A stretch of DNA of 64,000 nucleotides from Oscillospiraceae bacterium (GTDB taxonomy: Bacteria > Bacillota > Clostridia > Oscillospirales > Oscillospiraceae), in NCBI GenBank assembly GCA_015067585.1, contig SVMC01000003.1, positions 1-64,000 on the forward strand, given 5' to 3'. Positions 7,161-15,341 of the stretch are shown one piece after another. Made by a program: the position numbers and the translations under genes. The notes beneath the pieces were generated by a model that was given only the letters and a program-made list of their open reading frames with translations, was not told the origin of the DNA and made no database searches. Every line of letters starts with the position of its first letter. The stretch's first letter is position 1.

Positions 7161-8147
7161 ATGCAATATATTATTCTTGACTTGGAATGGAATCAGCCCT
7201 GGCCGGGTTCTCCCTCGGCACAGAAGGTGCTCCCGGTGTCGATCCACGGGGAGATCATTCAGATCGGCGCGGTACGGATGGGAGAGGATCAGAGCCTGCA
7301 GGACGAGTTTCAGATTTTGATTCGTCCCAAGTATTACCGCAGACTCAATAAGCGGGTCAGCAGCCTGACGGGCATCAAGGAATCCCGCCTCAAGGCAGAG
7401 GGTGTTGGCTTTCCCGAGGCAATGGAAAAATTCCGCGCCTGGTGCGGGGAGGATTGCACCTTCCTGACATGGGGATTTGACGATCTCACCATTATGCGGG
7501 AAAATCTGATGCTTTTCGGCTTTGCGACGGATTGGATCTCCCGCTGGTATAATGCACAGATGATCTTCAATGCGCAGACCGACGGAAGCAATGCCCAGAA
7601 GGCCCTGAAGACAGCCATGGAGCTTTGCGGCATTGCCGCTACCCGCCCCGCCCATGATGCCCTGGGCGATGCCTACCATACCGCACAGGTTTGTGCTACA
7701 CTGGAGCTTGCCAGAGGCTGCAGGGAATACGAAACGGCACTGCGGCAGCATGAGAACGGCTTCCACGGCGCACAGCCGGAGGGATGCCTCGACCGCCGGG
7801 TGTTCCACGGCTATCCCGACAAGGACAAAGCCATCGGCGACATGGCGGGCAGAGAGAACCGTTGCCCGGAATGCGGCAAAGCCATGAAATCCAGCCGCTG
7901 GTATCCCCAGCAGGGCAGACGCTATATGACCATGGCCACCTGCCCGGAGCATGGAAAATATCTCATTCGCATCCGCCTGAGTGAGGAAGCGGACGGTACC
8001 CTGCGGGTCAGCCGTCTGATCTACGAGGGCGCTTCGGAAGCCGCGAAGGCATATGAAGCCCTCGCCCAAAAACCCAGACGCCACCACCGCCGCAGCTCCC
8101 GCAAGGCCAGCGTCAAGCAGCCGGATGGGGCAAAAAAAGAAGAATAA
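7161..8147 (+). CDS. DEDDh exonuclease with C-terminal CxxC pair
   Basis: A 328-residue 3'-5' exonuclease of the KapD/ERI-1-like branch. Exo I is DLEWNQ at residues 5-10, Exo II is FLTWGFDDLTI, and Exo III is AHDALGDAYHTAQV. After residue 215 comes a module with CPECGKAM and, about 30 residues on, CPEHGKY, i.e. a likely zinc ribbon, followed by a strongly basic tail (KPRRHHRRSSRK) that could bind nucleic acid. An ATG nine codons upstream is in frame, but GGAAGG sits correctly for the start given. Related proteins are common in Firmicutes and their substrate is not settled. Confidence 0.85.
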   Translation: MQYIILDLEWNQPWPGSPSAQKVLPVSIHGEIIQIGAVRMGEDQSLQDEFQILIRPKYYRRLNKRVSSLTGIKESRLKAEGVGFPEAMEKFRAWCGEDCTFLTWGFDDLTIMRENLMLFGFATDWISRWYNAQMIFNAQTDGSNAQKALKTAMELCGIAATRPAHDALGDAYHTAQVCATLELARGCREYETALRQHENGFHGAQPEGCLDRRVFHGYPDKDKAIGDMAGRENRCPECGKAMKSSRWYPQQGRRYMTMATCPEHGKYLIRIRLSEEADGTLRVSRLIYEGASEAAKAYEALAQKPRRHHRRSSRKASVKQPDGAKKEE

Positions 8148-8153
8148 GCAATA

Positions 8154-8195
8154 AAAGGTTGCCTTACCAAAGGGTAAGACAACCTTTTTTATTAG
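8154..8195 (+). terminator. Terminator after the exonuclease gene
   Basis: AAAGGTTGCCTTACC pairs with GGTAAGACAACCTTT (one mismatch), followed by a TTTTTT run. Confidence 0.8.
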
Positions 8196-8229
8196 AATAC
8201 ATTGGATTACGGATATTTGTACAGTGGAT

Positions 8230-8442
8230 TCAGATTTTATCTTCTTCGGAGAAAACAAGAAGATCATTTGGTGTGCAATTCAGCAGGAGGCACATGGTCT
8301 CGATGTTCTCATATTGAATGGATTTTGTTTGATTGTTGACCATTTTGTTGAAATTTTGATAACTCATGCCCAACTGTTTGTACAGCCAATACTTTGTTTT
8401 TCCCTGTTCCTGCAACAATTTTAGTACATTGAGTTTAATCAT
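8230..8442 (-). CDS. Small XRE-family repressor
   Basis: A 70-residue protein that is almost only a Cro/CI helix-turn-helix: MIKLNVLKLLQEQGKTKYWL, then YKQLGMSYQNFNKMVNNQ as the recognition region, ending LLNCTPNDLLVFSEED. Upstream GTG and ATG codons extend the frame by six residues, but GGAGAAG is placed 9 nt before the ATG used here. It is divergent from a small Cys-rich gene, and the shared control region holds a near-perfect 16-bp dyad, so this protein is the likely repressor of that gene and perhaps of itself. The patch is AT-richer than its surroundings, which suggests acquisition. Confidence 0.85.
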   Translation of the reverse strand: MIKLNVLKLLQEQGKTKYWLYKQLGMSYQNFNKMVNNQTKSIQYENIETMCLLLNCTPNDLLVFSEEDKI

Positions 8443-8495
8443 TAGATACTTCTCCATCACATATGTTTTGATGAGATAATATCTTAGTTTTGCTC

Positions 8496-8540
8496 TTTAC
8501 ATATAGACTATCACGATATATAATGTGAAAGTCTATATGT
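8496..8540 (+). promoter_or_regulatory. Promoter embraced by a 16-bp operator dyad
   Basis: TTTACA (8496-8501) and TATAAT (8519-8524) with a 17-bp spacer form a near-consensus promoter facing right. The arms at 8499-8514 (ACATATAGACTATCAC) and 8525-8540 are inverted repeats with one mismatch in 16, centred on the -10. A dimer bound here would block RNA polymerase. The adjacent XRE protein is the obvious candidate. Confidence 0.75.
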
Positions 8541-8557
8541 GTGAATGGGGTGGGGGA

Positions 8558-8773
8558 ATGATTATTGATGTTTCAGGGGTTGTATTGATTCCTGGTAATG
8601 AAGGAAAAGACTGTCCGGGAAATGGTTTAGACGATCGTATTGAATGTTGTTGTGATGAGTGTGGATATATGATGTGCTGTTTTGAAATGGATTCTACTAA
8701 CAGCTGTATTCAATGTAACGATAAAAAATGTCCAAAATCTCCGAATTCTGAACCAAAAATAGATCACAAATAA
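8558..8773 (+). CDS. Cysteine-rich small protein
   Basis: A 71-residue protein beginning MIIDVSGVVLIPGNEGKDCP, with a dense Cys region (ECCCDECGYMMCC, then CIQCNDKKCP) that looks like a zinc- or metal-binding knot, and a Lys/Asp-rich tail. No signal peptide. Frames starting at GTG 8525 or ATG 8537 are open, but the predicted transcript start (about 8531) and the GGGG-rich ribosome site at 8547-8556 favour the ATG at 8558. I do not recognise the family. Expression is probably under the XRE operator immediately upstream. Confidence 0.65.
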   Translation: MIIDVSGVVLIPGNEGKDCPGNGLDDRIECCCDECGYMMCCFEMDSTNSCIQCNDKKCPKSPNSEPKIDHK

Positions 8774-8801
8774 AAAAACGGAGTATAAATGCTTTACGCT
8801 T

Positions 8802-9722
8802 TTAATTATCTGAAGCTGTTTCTTCTACCGGGGGGTGTTCCGCAGCAGAAATCTCATCGGCAGGAGCTTCCGGAGCTTGGAAGCTCTGTTCCTGCGGTGC
8901 GGTCGGCTGGAACTGGGCATAATAGGCAGCTTGCGCTGCTTCTCTGGCCTTCTTTTGGCGCAGCAGGCTGCCGCGCATACACCAGTACACAATGGCGCCG
9001 ACGGGCAGTCCGAGGGAAAAGATATTGGTGCCGTCCGGGTATTTGAGCCACCGGCTCCGGTTCAGAATGGCAATTACCCAGTTGAATCTCAGATTGGAGT
9101 CGGAAATCTGCAGGCTCACGGACAGGAACACCACAGCGGCGGCGATCCAAAGGCCATAAAGCCGGGGCTTTTTCCGAATGATATCCACGATGGTAAAGAC
9201 GGCAAAGCCGATGAAGATCAGCCAGAGGACAAGGAAGCACCACTGGAGGAAACTGTTTTCCGCTGCGGTCTGTAAGGTGCCGGTGGGGGTGGTTGCCGCA
9301 GCCAGATCTTCGCTCAGATTGGCATAGAGCATGGTGATACCTGCGCCGTTGTCATCCTCTACATAGGCGATGTCCACCACATAGCTTTCACCGGCGGACG
9401 CCACAAGATATTGACCCTGATAGATCTTTGCCTCGTTCCGGATGGTCACATGGAAGGACTGCCGGGTATAGGTATCCCCTGCCTTGGCAGGCCAATAGGC
9501 AGAAAGGTCATCAAATACATCCTTCAAATTATCGCCAAATTCCAGATTGTAGGCAAGCTCTGCCACGCCCTCTTTGTCGTTTGCCTCGATACAGGCCATA
9601 AACTGCTCCAATTTTTCATCCAGCACTGCCCCGCCTTCCTCAATGGAGGCGCAGCCGCACAACAGAAGCAGGGCAGCTGTCATCATGAGGGCAAGTATTT
9701 TCTTCAGGATGCTCTTTTTCAT
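8802..9722 (-). CDS. Lipoprotein with C-terminal membrane helices
   Basis: A 306-residue protein with a lipoprotein signal (MKKSILKKILALMMTAALLLL then the lipobox LCGC). An extracytoplasmic region of about 130 residues follows, with NTF2/DUF4878-like spacing (FMACIEANDKEGVAELA) typical of accessory lipoproteins. Two or three membrane spans come next (WCFLVLWLIFIGFAVFTIV and LYGLWIAAAVVFLSVSL), then a short Pro/Gln/Glu-rich cytoplasmic or exposed tail. The start is set by AAAGGAA 8 nt upstream and by the signal peptide; an in-frame upstream ATG is less likely. Function unknown. Confidence 0.75.
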   Translation of the reverse strand: MKKSILKKILALMMTAALLLLCGCASIEEGGAVLDEKLEQFMACIEANDKEGVAELAYNLEFGDNLKDVFDDLSAYWPAKAGDTYTRQSFHVTIRNEAKIYQGQYLVASAGESYVVDIAYVEDDNGAGITMLYANLSEDLAAATTPTGTLQTAAENSFLQWCFLVLWLIFIGFAVFTIVDIIRKKPRLYGLWIAAAVVFLSVSLQISDSNLRFNWVIAILNRSRWLKYPDGTNIFSLGLPVGAIVYWCMRGSLLRQKKAREAAQAAYYAQFQPTAPQEQSFQAPEAPADEISAAEHPPVEETASDN

Positions 9723-9799
9723 AGGGATGTTCCTTTCTCTTGTGTCATTTATAAGTTTACTATCCCACAAAAGCAGAATCGAGTCAAGGGGTGAATTTC

Positions 9800-10462
9800 T
9801 TACAGAAGCTGTGCCTTGTGACTTGTGATAAAATACGCATTGGCAAGCTCTGCTTTGGCCTGTCGGCTGATGCGTACCTTACTGCGGTGTGTTTTTTCTC
9901 CGATCTGAAGTTTCAATGGCTTTGTAATGCTCTTGATTTCTGAAAGGATATGCTGGTATGTATCATAATCATCCAGCGCTTCGCATGAAACGATACCCAA
10001 ACCATGTTTCTCGTTTTCTTGGGTATATTCTACTGTTTTTGGGAAGAATAGGCATAAGCCCATCACATTTTCAGGAAATTGGGTGGGCGAAAAGCTGACA
10101 GAAAGGGAGTCACGATACAAAAAGAAACAAAATGTGTCGATCATAACGCAAGGCTCCAGAAAATTAGGAAGGGATCTCCTTTGCGCTGCCTCATAGCGGC
10201 AGTTTTCCGGATGCTTCGTAATCCCGGTTGAAAATGCTGCGATCTGATGATCCTGCTGCCAAATCAGACGATCGCCGTTTCTCATTTTTTCGTACAGTTT
10301 TTCATATGTGCGAAAAAACTCATCAGGGTCACTTTCTGTATAAGTTCTTGCGACCCCGTTCGACGACACATGGTGGCAGCTTTGCAAAACCAAGCGGAGT
10401 TCTTCCGGAGTTATGATAAAGTGGTGCTTTTGCAAAGCATTGATGTAATAATAGGAAGACAT
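9800..10462 (-). CDS. Hypothetical protein
   Basis: A 220-residue soluble protein without a recognised domain. It contains a mixed alpha/beta middle section (CVMIDTFCFFLYRDSLSVSF, VMGLCLFFPKTVEY) and a basic C-terminal region (KTHRSKVRISRQAKAELANAYF). An AGAGG ribosome site precedes the ATG. It lies directly downstream of the MATE gene on the same strand (30 nt gap) and could be read on the same mRNA. No evidence for a function; the C-terminal basic helix could suggest nucleic-acid contact, which is speculation. Confidence 0.7.
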   Translation of the reverse strand: MSSYYYINALQKHHFIITPEELRLVLQSCHHVSSNGVARTYTESDPDEFFRTYEKLYEKMRNGDRLIWQQDHQIAAFSTGITKHPENCRYEAAQRRSLPNFLEPCVMIDTFCFFLYRDSLSVSFSPTQFPENVMGLCLFFPKTVEYTQENEKHGLGIVSCEALDDYDTYQHILSEIKSITKPLKLQIGEKTHRSKVRISRQAKAELANAYFITSHKAQLL

Positions 10463-10492
10463 ACTGACACCTCTGCCGTTGTATCAACTATA

Positions 10493-11845
10493 TCAGAACT
10501 TGAGCGACTTTTTAAACTGCACAGAAAACAGGATCGTTGTGAAAGTCACTGCAACAATGTCCGCCACCGGTTCTGCCAGGTAAACGCCCATGGTTTTATC
10601 CGGGACCAAATTGGGCATCAGGTAGATCAGAGGAAGAAGCAGGACGAACTTTCGCACAACAGCCACAATAATGGAGCAAGGCGCATTGCCGATGGAAACA
10701 AAGGTCATCTGGCAGGCGATCTGAATACCGAAAATGCACAGAACACCGCAATAGATGCGAAGGGCCTTTGCGGTGAATATGATAAGCTCTGTGTCAGGCG
10801 TGAAGATCCCGGCAAAGACCTCCGGGAACAGCATGATCGCGCCCCAAAGCACAAAAGAATAAATAAGGCAGGCTGTAAGCAGCAGCTTGAAGGTCTTTTT
10901 TACACGGTTTGCATTTCTTGCGCCGAAGTTGTAGCTGGCGATAGGCTGCGCACCCTGTGCGATCCCCTGCATGGGAAGCATTGCAAACTGCATCACACTG
11001 GTGAGGATGGTCATCGCGCCCACCGCGATATCGCCGCCGTATGCCAGAAGGGAAGCATTGAAGCAAACGGAGATCACACTTTCACTGCTCTGCATGATAA
11101 AGGTGGAAAGTCCAAGGGCAATGCAGGGGAATACCAGTTTGCCGTCTATCTTCATAGTTTCCTTTTGAAGCTTCAGAAAAGTCTTTTTTCCGCAGAGGAA
11201 GCAAAGGACCCATACGCAGGAGATCGCCTGAGAGAGAATGGTAGCAAGGGCAGCACCCTTTACCCCCATATCCAGGGCAAAGATAAAAATGGGATCCAGA
11301 ATGATATTGGTGATCGCACCGATGAGCACCGTCATCATACTTACATTGGTAAACCCCTGCGCGGTGATGAATGCGCCCATACCAAGGGTCAGCTGAACAA
11401 ACACCGTGCCAAGGGCGTAAATGTTCATATAGGCAGTGGCGTAGCCGATGGTATTTGTGCTGGCACCGAACAGCAGCAACAGATCTTCATTCCAAAGCAG
11501 CAGTACAGTCGTTAAAACGGCGGAGATAACAAGCTGCAGTGTAAAGCAGCCGCCCAGGATCTTTTCAGCAGATCGGTTGTCACCCTTACCCATAGAAATG
11601 GAGGCCCTTGGCGCACCGCCGGAACCGATCAGGGAAGCGAATGCGGAGATGATCATAATGATGGGCATGCATACACCCACGCCGGTCAGGGCAAGACTGC
11701 CATCCCCTGGGATATGGCCGATGTAGATCCGGTCCACAATGTTATACAGCATGTTGATCAACTGGGCAACCACCGTGGGTACCGCCAACTTGAACAGAAG
11801 TTTTCCGATCGGCGCAGTGCCGAGCATTTCTTTGTTGTCGTTCAC
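10493..11845 (-). CDS. MATE family efflux transporter
   Basis: A 450-residue, 12-helix membrane protein of the multidrug and toxic compound extrusion family. These exchange cationic drugs or metabolites for Na+ or H+. The start (MLGTAPIGKLLFKLAVPTVVAQ then LYNIVDRIYIGH) and the symmetric repeat in the second half (LPMQGIAQGAQPIASYNFGARN) are typical. Translation starts with GTG, preceded by AAAGGA. Substrate cannot be predicted. It is divergent from the tRNA-Val gene. Confidence 0.92.
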   Translation of the reverse strand: MNDNKEMLGTAPIGKLLFKLAVPTVVAQLINMLYNIVDRIYIGHIPGDGSLALTGVGVCMPIIMIISAFASLIGSGGAPRASISMGKGDNRSAEKILGGCFTLQLVISAVLTTVLLLWNEDLLLLFGASTNTIGYATAYMNIYALGTVFVQLTLGMGAFITAQGFTNVSMMTVLIGAITNIILDPIFIFALDMGVKGAALATILSQAISCVWVLCFLCGKKTFLKLQKETMKIDGKLVFPCIALGLSTFIMQSSESVISVCFNASLLAYGGDIAVGAMTILTSVMQFAMLPMQGIAQGAQPIASYNFGARNANRVKKTFKLLLTACLIYSFVLWGAIMLFPEVFAGIFTPDTELIIFTAKALRIYCGVLCIFGIQIACQMTFVSIGNAPCSIIVAVVRKFVLLLPLIYLMPNLVPDKTMGVYLAEPVADIVAVTFTTILFSVQFKKSLKF

Positions 11846-11957
11846 GAAGAGGATCCTTTCTGAATGGTGTTTTGTTTTGTATGAATTATAGCATAACCAT
11901 CATTTTCAGACAAGATGACAGGAAACGAAAACTCTCAGAAAAAATATTACAAAATGC

Positions 11958-11986
11958 TTGACAAATTGCCATTCCGCTGCTATAAT
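11958..11986 (+). promoter_or_regulatory. Consensus promoter of tRNA-Val
   Basis: Perfect TTGACA and TATAAT separated by 17 bp, ending 11 bp before the tRNA. Confidence 0.9.
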
Positions 11987-11997
11987 AATCTCGCTCT

Positions 11998-12073
11998 GGA
12001 CGGTTAGCTCAGCTGGTAGAGCATCTGCTTGACGTGCAGGAGGTCAGCGGTTCGAGTCCGTTACCGTCCACCA
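11998..12073 (+). tRNA. tRNA-Val (GAC anticodon)
   Basis: A 76-nt cloverleaf: acceptor GGACGGT pairs with ACCGTCC, D-arm GCTC..GAGC, anticodon stem CTGCT/GTGCAG-type with loop TTGACGT giving anticodon GAC, T-loop GGTTCGAGTCC, and the 3' CCA encoded in the DNA. No nearby tRNAs; it is a single-gene transcription unit. Confidence 0.95.
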
Positions 12074-12078
12074 GAAAA

Positions 12079-12115
12079 AAACACCTTTTGTCTACCAGAC
12101 AAAAGGTGTTTTTTT
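12079..12115 (+). terminator. Terminator of tRNA-Val
   Basis: AAACACCTTTTGTCT and AGACAAAAGGTGTTT form perfect arms around a 4-nt loop, followed by TTTT. Confidence 0.9.
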
Positions 12116-12286
12116 CAATGATATCCGTTCCTGTCGGAACGGGTGATATATCTTCGATATGATATCGCACTTCGTGCGATGATATATGCCTGCGGCATAT
12201 GAAGGAACGGATATTATATCATATTTGCGGAGCAAATATATCATGCGGCAACGCCGTATATCATATCGCGCAGCGATATATCATTG
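12116..12286. repeat. Array of small hairpins bounded by CAATGATAT inverted repeats
   Basis: The 171-bp element begins CAATGATAT (12116-12124) and ends ATATCATTG (12278-12286). Inside are successive short palindromes separated by GATAT-like linkers: CCGTTCC/GGAACGG, ATCGCAC/GTGCGAT, ATATGCC/GGCATAT, ATATTTGC/GCAAATAT, GCGGC/GCCG and ATATCGC/GCGATAT. Nothing is coded. It resembles non-autonomous palindromic repeats scattered through clostridial genomes. Confidence 0.7.
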
Positions 12287-12361
12287 AAAAGTTTTATCTT
12301 ATTTGATATAGTAAACCACAAATAATAAAAACTACCTGATTTGTATTTGGGGAGGGATCCT

Positions 12362-13240
12362 ATGCTCTCATATTCTTCCTGCCGGCTGTGTCCGAGGCAG
12401 TGCGGCGTTGACAGAACTGCAGGGCAGCTTGGATATTGCCGGATGCCGGCGCGGTTATCCGCTGCCCGGGCCATGGTCCATTACTGGGAGGAGCCGGTGA
12501 TCTCCGGCAGCTTTGGCAGCGGGGCGGTGTTCTTCTCCGGCTGCACCCTTGGCTGCGCCTTTTGCCAGAACGAACCCATCAGCCACGGCGGTCTGGGCAA
12601 AGAGATCACAGCAGACCGTCTTCGGGAGATCTTTGAAACACTGATTGACGATGGCTGCCAAAATATCAATTTAGTGACCCCGACCCAGTTCCTGCCCACG
12701 ATTATCGAGGCACTGGAGCCGAAGCTGCCTGTGCCGGTGGTGTACAACTGCGGCGGCTATGAGCGGGTGGAGATCCTCCGGGAATTAGAGGGAAAGGTGG
12801 ATGTGTATCTGCCGGACTACAAGTATGCCGATGCTGCTTTGGCGGGAAAACTCAGCGCCGCGCCGAACTACCCGGAGATTGCCCGGGCCGCCATTCTTGA
12901 AATGCTGCGGCAGACCGGCCCCTGTGAGATCGTGGACGGCGAACTGCGGCGGGGCACACTGGTGCGCCATCTGGTTCTGCCGGGTTATGTGGAGAATTCT
13001 CTTGCTGCGGTGGAATGGCTGGCAGAGGTGGCGGTGAAGCATGGGGCAATGGTATCCATCATGGGGCAGTATGTGCCCATGCCGGGCCTTCAGCCGCCCC
13101 TTGACCGCCATGTGACGGAGGAGGAATATGCCGCCGTACTGAGCTGGGCGCAGCTGTGCGGCCTCAGAGATGGCTTCTTCCAGGACTTGGAGAGCGCCAG
13201 CACAACTTACATCCCGGATTTCTCGCTGCAGGGTCTGTGA
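12362..13240 (+). CDS. Radical SAM protein, PflA-like
   Basis: A 292-residue radical SAM enzyme. The [4Fe-4S]/SAM motif CTLGCAFCQN lies at about residues 63-72, preceded by a Cys-containing N-terminus (SSCRLCPRQCGVDR) that may hold further metal. The GGYE and PDYKYAD segments follow the activating-enzyme pattern. It belongs to the group annotated as pyruvate-formate-lyase-activating-like proteins of about 290-300 aa, whose target is usually unknown. There is no glycyl-radical enzyme in the window. A GGAGGGAT ribosome site fixes the ATG. It is a monocistronic-looking gene facing the two-component system. Confidence 0.85.
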   Translation: MLSYSSCRLCPRQCGVDRTAGQLGYCRMPARLSAARAMVHYWEEPVISGSFGSGAVFFSGCTLGCAFCQNEPISHGGLGKEITADRLREIFETLIDDGCQNINLVTPTQFLPTIIEALEPKLPVPVVYNCGGYERVEILRELEGKVDVYLPDYKYADAALAGKLSAAPNYPEIARAAILEMLRQTGPCEIVDGELRRGTLVRHLVLPGYVENSLAAVEWLAEVAVKHGAMVSIMGQYVPMPGLQPPLDRHVTEEEYAAVLSWAQLCGLRDGFFQDLESASTTYIPDFSLQGL

Positions 13241-13251
13241 TAGAAATACTT

Positions 13252-13281
13252 CAGGGCGGATCGCATAAGCGATCCGCCCTG
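13252..13281. terminator. Hairpin between convergent genes
   Basis: AGGGCGGATCGC and GCGATCCGCCCT form perfect 12-bp arms around ATAA. There is no long T tract on either side, so it may stop transcription weakly in both directions. Confidence 0.6.
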
Positions 13282-13286
13282 TCTGC

Positions 13287-14501
13287 TTATAATGGGAAGG
13301 TAATATCGATCTTAAATACTTTTTCCTCCGGGGACAGTGCCACGATCTTACCCTTGTGGGCATTGACGATGGCCTTGGCAATGGAAAGGCCGATGCCCGT
13401 ACCCTTGGGAGGATTGTCTTCCGGGATTTGGATGCGATAGAATCGATCAAATAACATCCCAAGACTTTCTTCAGGAATGAGGAAACTTGTCCGGTTGGTC
13501 ACAGAAAGATGGATCGACGTGCCTGTCTGCTCTAAAAGCAATACGATCTCACTTTCCTCGGGGGCATACTTCAGCGCGTTGTCCAGCAGGACGGCAACCA
13601 GCTGCGAAATATTCTTATCATTTCCCCGCATACAGATCATCGGCTGGATGCGAAGGTTCAGATCGATCAGATGCCTTGCCGCAGCCATCTGAAAGGAGGA
13701 AGCGGCCTCCGCAATCACATCCGACACGGGGATATCGATCATCTGTACAGGCTCATTGGCATTTTCCATCATCGCCAGCAAACCAAGATCGCTGGTCAGA
13801 TTGTCGAGCCGTTTGGCCTGCTTGCGGATATCTCTGACCCACTCATTGTTTTCCAACTCCATGTCCAGAACATCCACATCCGCAAGAATGATCGCAATGG
13901 GTGTCTTGAATTCATGGCCGGAATCAAGCAGATAGCGGCGATATTTCTGGTTATTTTCCTCCATTGTGGTAAGAACGCGATGGTAGGACTTAAGAATGAT
14001 GAACACTGCCACACTTACAGCGATGGTACCAAGCAAACCGGCCAAAAACAGAAAATTCCTGAATTCAACAAGCTTTTCACTGCAGTCCAAAAAGATGATG
14101 CAGACCGTATCTTCAGATTCGGAATTTTTGAGATAACGGTAACCTTCTACAAAATCACGCTTATCTTCATCCAATATAGCTAATTTTGCCATTCTTTCTG
14201 CTTTTTCTGCAAATTCCGCAGACATATTGGGGGTTGCCTGTAAAAGCTCCCCGGTCTGCTCATCCACGATCACAGAAAAGAAGAGAAAATATGAGTGTGT
14301 TTTTTCACTGTTGGAAATCTCGTCTTTATCCACATAGCGGAAAAAGCTTTTATTATTCCAGAAGTTTTTCAGCATTGTATCGGAATTGCTGATGATCTGA
14401 GAATAGTTTGCTATGGCCATACCCAAAAGAATTACAGCCAGAACAATGAAAACTGCAAGAAAGGAAGTGCGGACCAGTCTTTTTTGCAGTTTCTCGCTCA
14501 T
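13287..14501 (-). CDS. Sensor histidine kinase
   Basis: A 404-residue membrane kinase. A membrane helix at about residues 12-34 is followed by an extracytoplasmic sensor of about 120 residues, a second helix (FLFLAGLLGTIAVSVAVFIIL), then the phosphoacceptor site SGHEFKTP and an ATPase domain with N-box (LLDNALKYAP) and G-box (GTGIGLSIAKAIV). It acts with the response regulator whose last codons overlap its start by 4 bp (ATGA). Signal unknown; no obvious target genes are adjacent. The extracytoplasmic loop has no recognised fold. Confidence 0.92.
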   Translation of the reverse strand: MSEKLQKRLVRTSFLAVFIVLAVILLGMAIANYSQIISNSDTMLKNFWNNKSFFRYVDKDEISNSEKTHSYFLFFSVIVDEQTGELLQATPNMSAEFAEKAERMAKLAILDEDKRDFVEGYRYLKNSESEDTVCIIFLDCSEKLVEFRNFLFLAGLLGTIAVSVAVFIILKSYHRVLTTMEENNQKYRRYLLDSGHEFKTPIAIILADVDVLDMELENNEWVRDIRKQAKRLDNLTSDLGLLAMMENANEPVQMIDIPVSDVIAEAASSFQMAAARHLIDLNLRIQPMICMRGNDKNISQLVAVLLDNALKYAPEESEIVLLLEQTGTSIHLSVTNRTSFLIPEESLGMLFDRFYRIQIPEDNPPKGTGIGLSIAKAIVNAHKGKIVALSPEEKVFKIDITFPL

Positions 14502-15169
14502 TTGATCTCCTCCAGAAGATAGCCGGCGTTTCTTGCCACCTTGATTGCAACATTGGCATCCAGTGCGGTGAGCTTCTTGCGCAGGTAGGAAATATAGACC
14601 CAGACCACATTGACCTCGGTATCGGAGTCAAAGCCCCAGATCTTTTCGATGAACCGCTCCGTGGAGATCAGCGTCTTGGGATTGAACATCAGAAGCTCCA
14701 TCATCTGGAATTCCTTCTTCGCCAGACGGAAGCTGCCGGTGGGGGAGGAAAGCTCAAAGTTTGCACGGTTCAGGGTAATGTTGCCGAACTGCAGCTTGGA
14801 GTCCTGAGAGATATAATTTCTGGTCATGGCACGGATTCTGGCCAGCAGCTCCTGCGTATCAAAAGGCTTGGTCAGATAATCGTTGGCACCGCTGTCCAGA
14901 CCAAGGACCTTATCATCAATTCCGGCCTTGGCGGTCAGGATCAGAACGGGAGTCTGCACACCTCTGGCACGGATGGTCTTGAGGACACTGATACCGTCTG
15001 CCTTGGGCATCATGATGTCGAGAATTGCACCGTCATAATCGCCGGACATGAGATAATGCAGGGCATCCTCGCCATTGTACACGGCATCGGTGGAGTAGTG
15101 ATTCTTTTCTAAGATTCGGACAATCGCTCTGGATAAGGAGCGTTCATCCTCTGCAAGCAATAACTTCAT
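14498..15169 (-). CDS. OmpR-family response regulator
   Basis: A 223-residue two-component regulator. The receiver domain carries the acidic pair (AEDE), the phosphorylated Asp in GAILDIMMPK, and the conserved Lys in LTKPFD. The C-terminal winged helix-turn-helix (about 130-220) contains KEFQMMELLMFNPK and VWVYISYLRKKL. A start four codons upstream is in frame, but AGGAG would be only 0-1 nt from that ATG, so the internal ATG (AMKLLLAEDE) is preferred. Co-transcribed with the downstream kinase. Confidence 0.92.
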   Translation of the reverse strand: MKLLLAEDERSLSRAIVRILEKNHYSTDAVYNGEDALHYLMSGDYDGAILDIMMPKADGISVLKTIRARGVQTPVLILTAKAGIDDKVLGLDSGANDYLTKPFDTQELLARIRAMTRNYISQDSKLQFGNITLNRANFELSSPTGSFRLAKKEFQMMELLMFNPKTLISTERFIEKIWGFDSDTEVNVVWVYISYLRKKLTALDANVAIKVARNAGYLLEEIK

Positions 15170-15341
15170 GGCATTCAACATCTCCTATTTTTTTAATGTG
15201 ATTCTATCATAGTACGCCTACATTAATTACAATTTAAATAAAACTGAATAAGCGGAAATTCTATTCTTATAGCAAATTTTAAGCAAAAATATACCTAAAA
15301 TAACATAGATTTCGCAGTTTTGCGATGATTTTCTATCGCAC

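Noticed and set aside
10247-11515. 422-codon plus-strand frame opposite the MATE gene
   Set aside because: No domain or ribosome site; the MATE reading is unambiguous.
12116-12286. Hairpin array considered as a CRISPR or attachment site
   Set aside because: No equal-length direct repeats or spacers and no integrase nearby.
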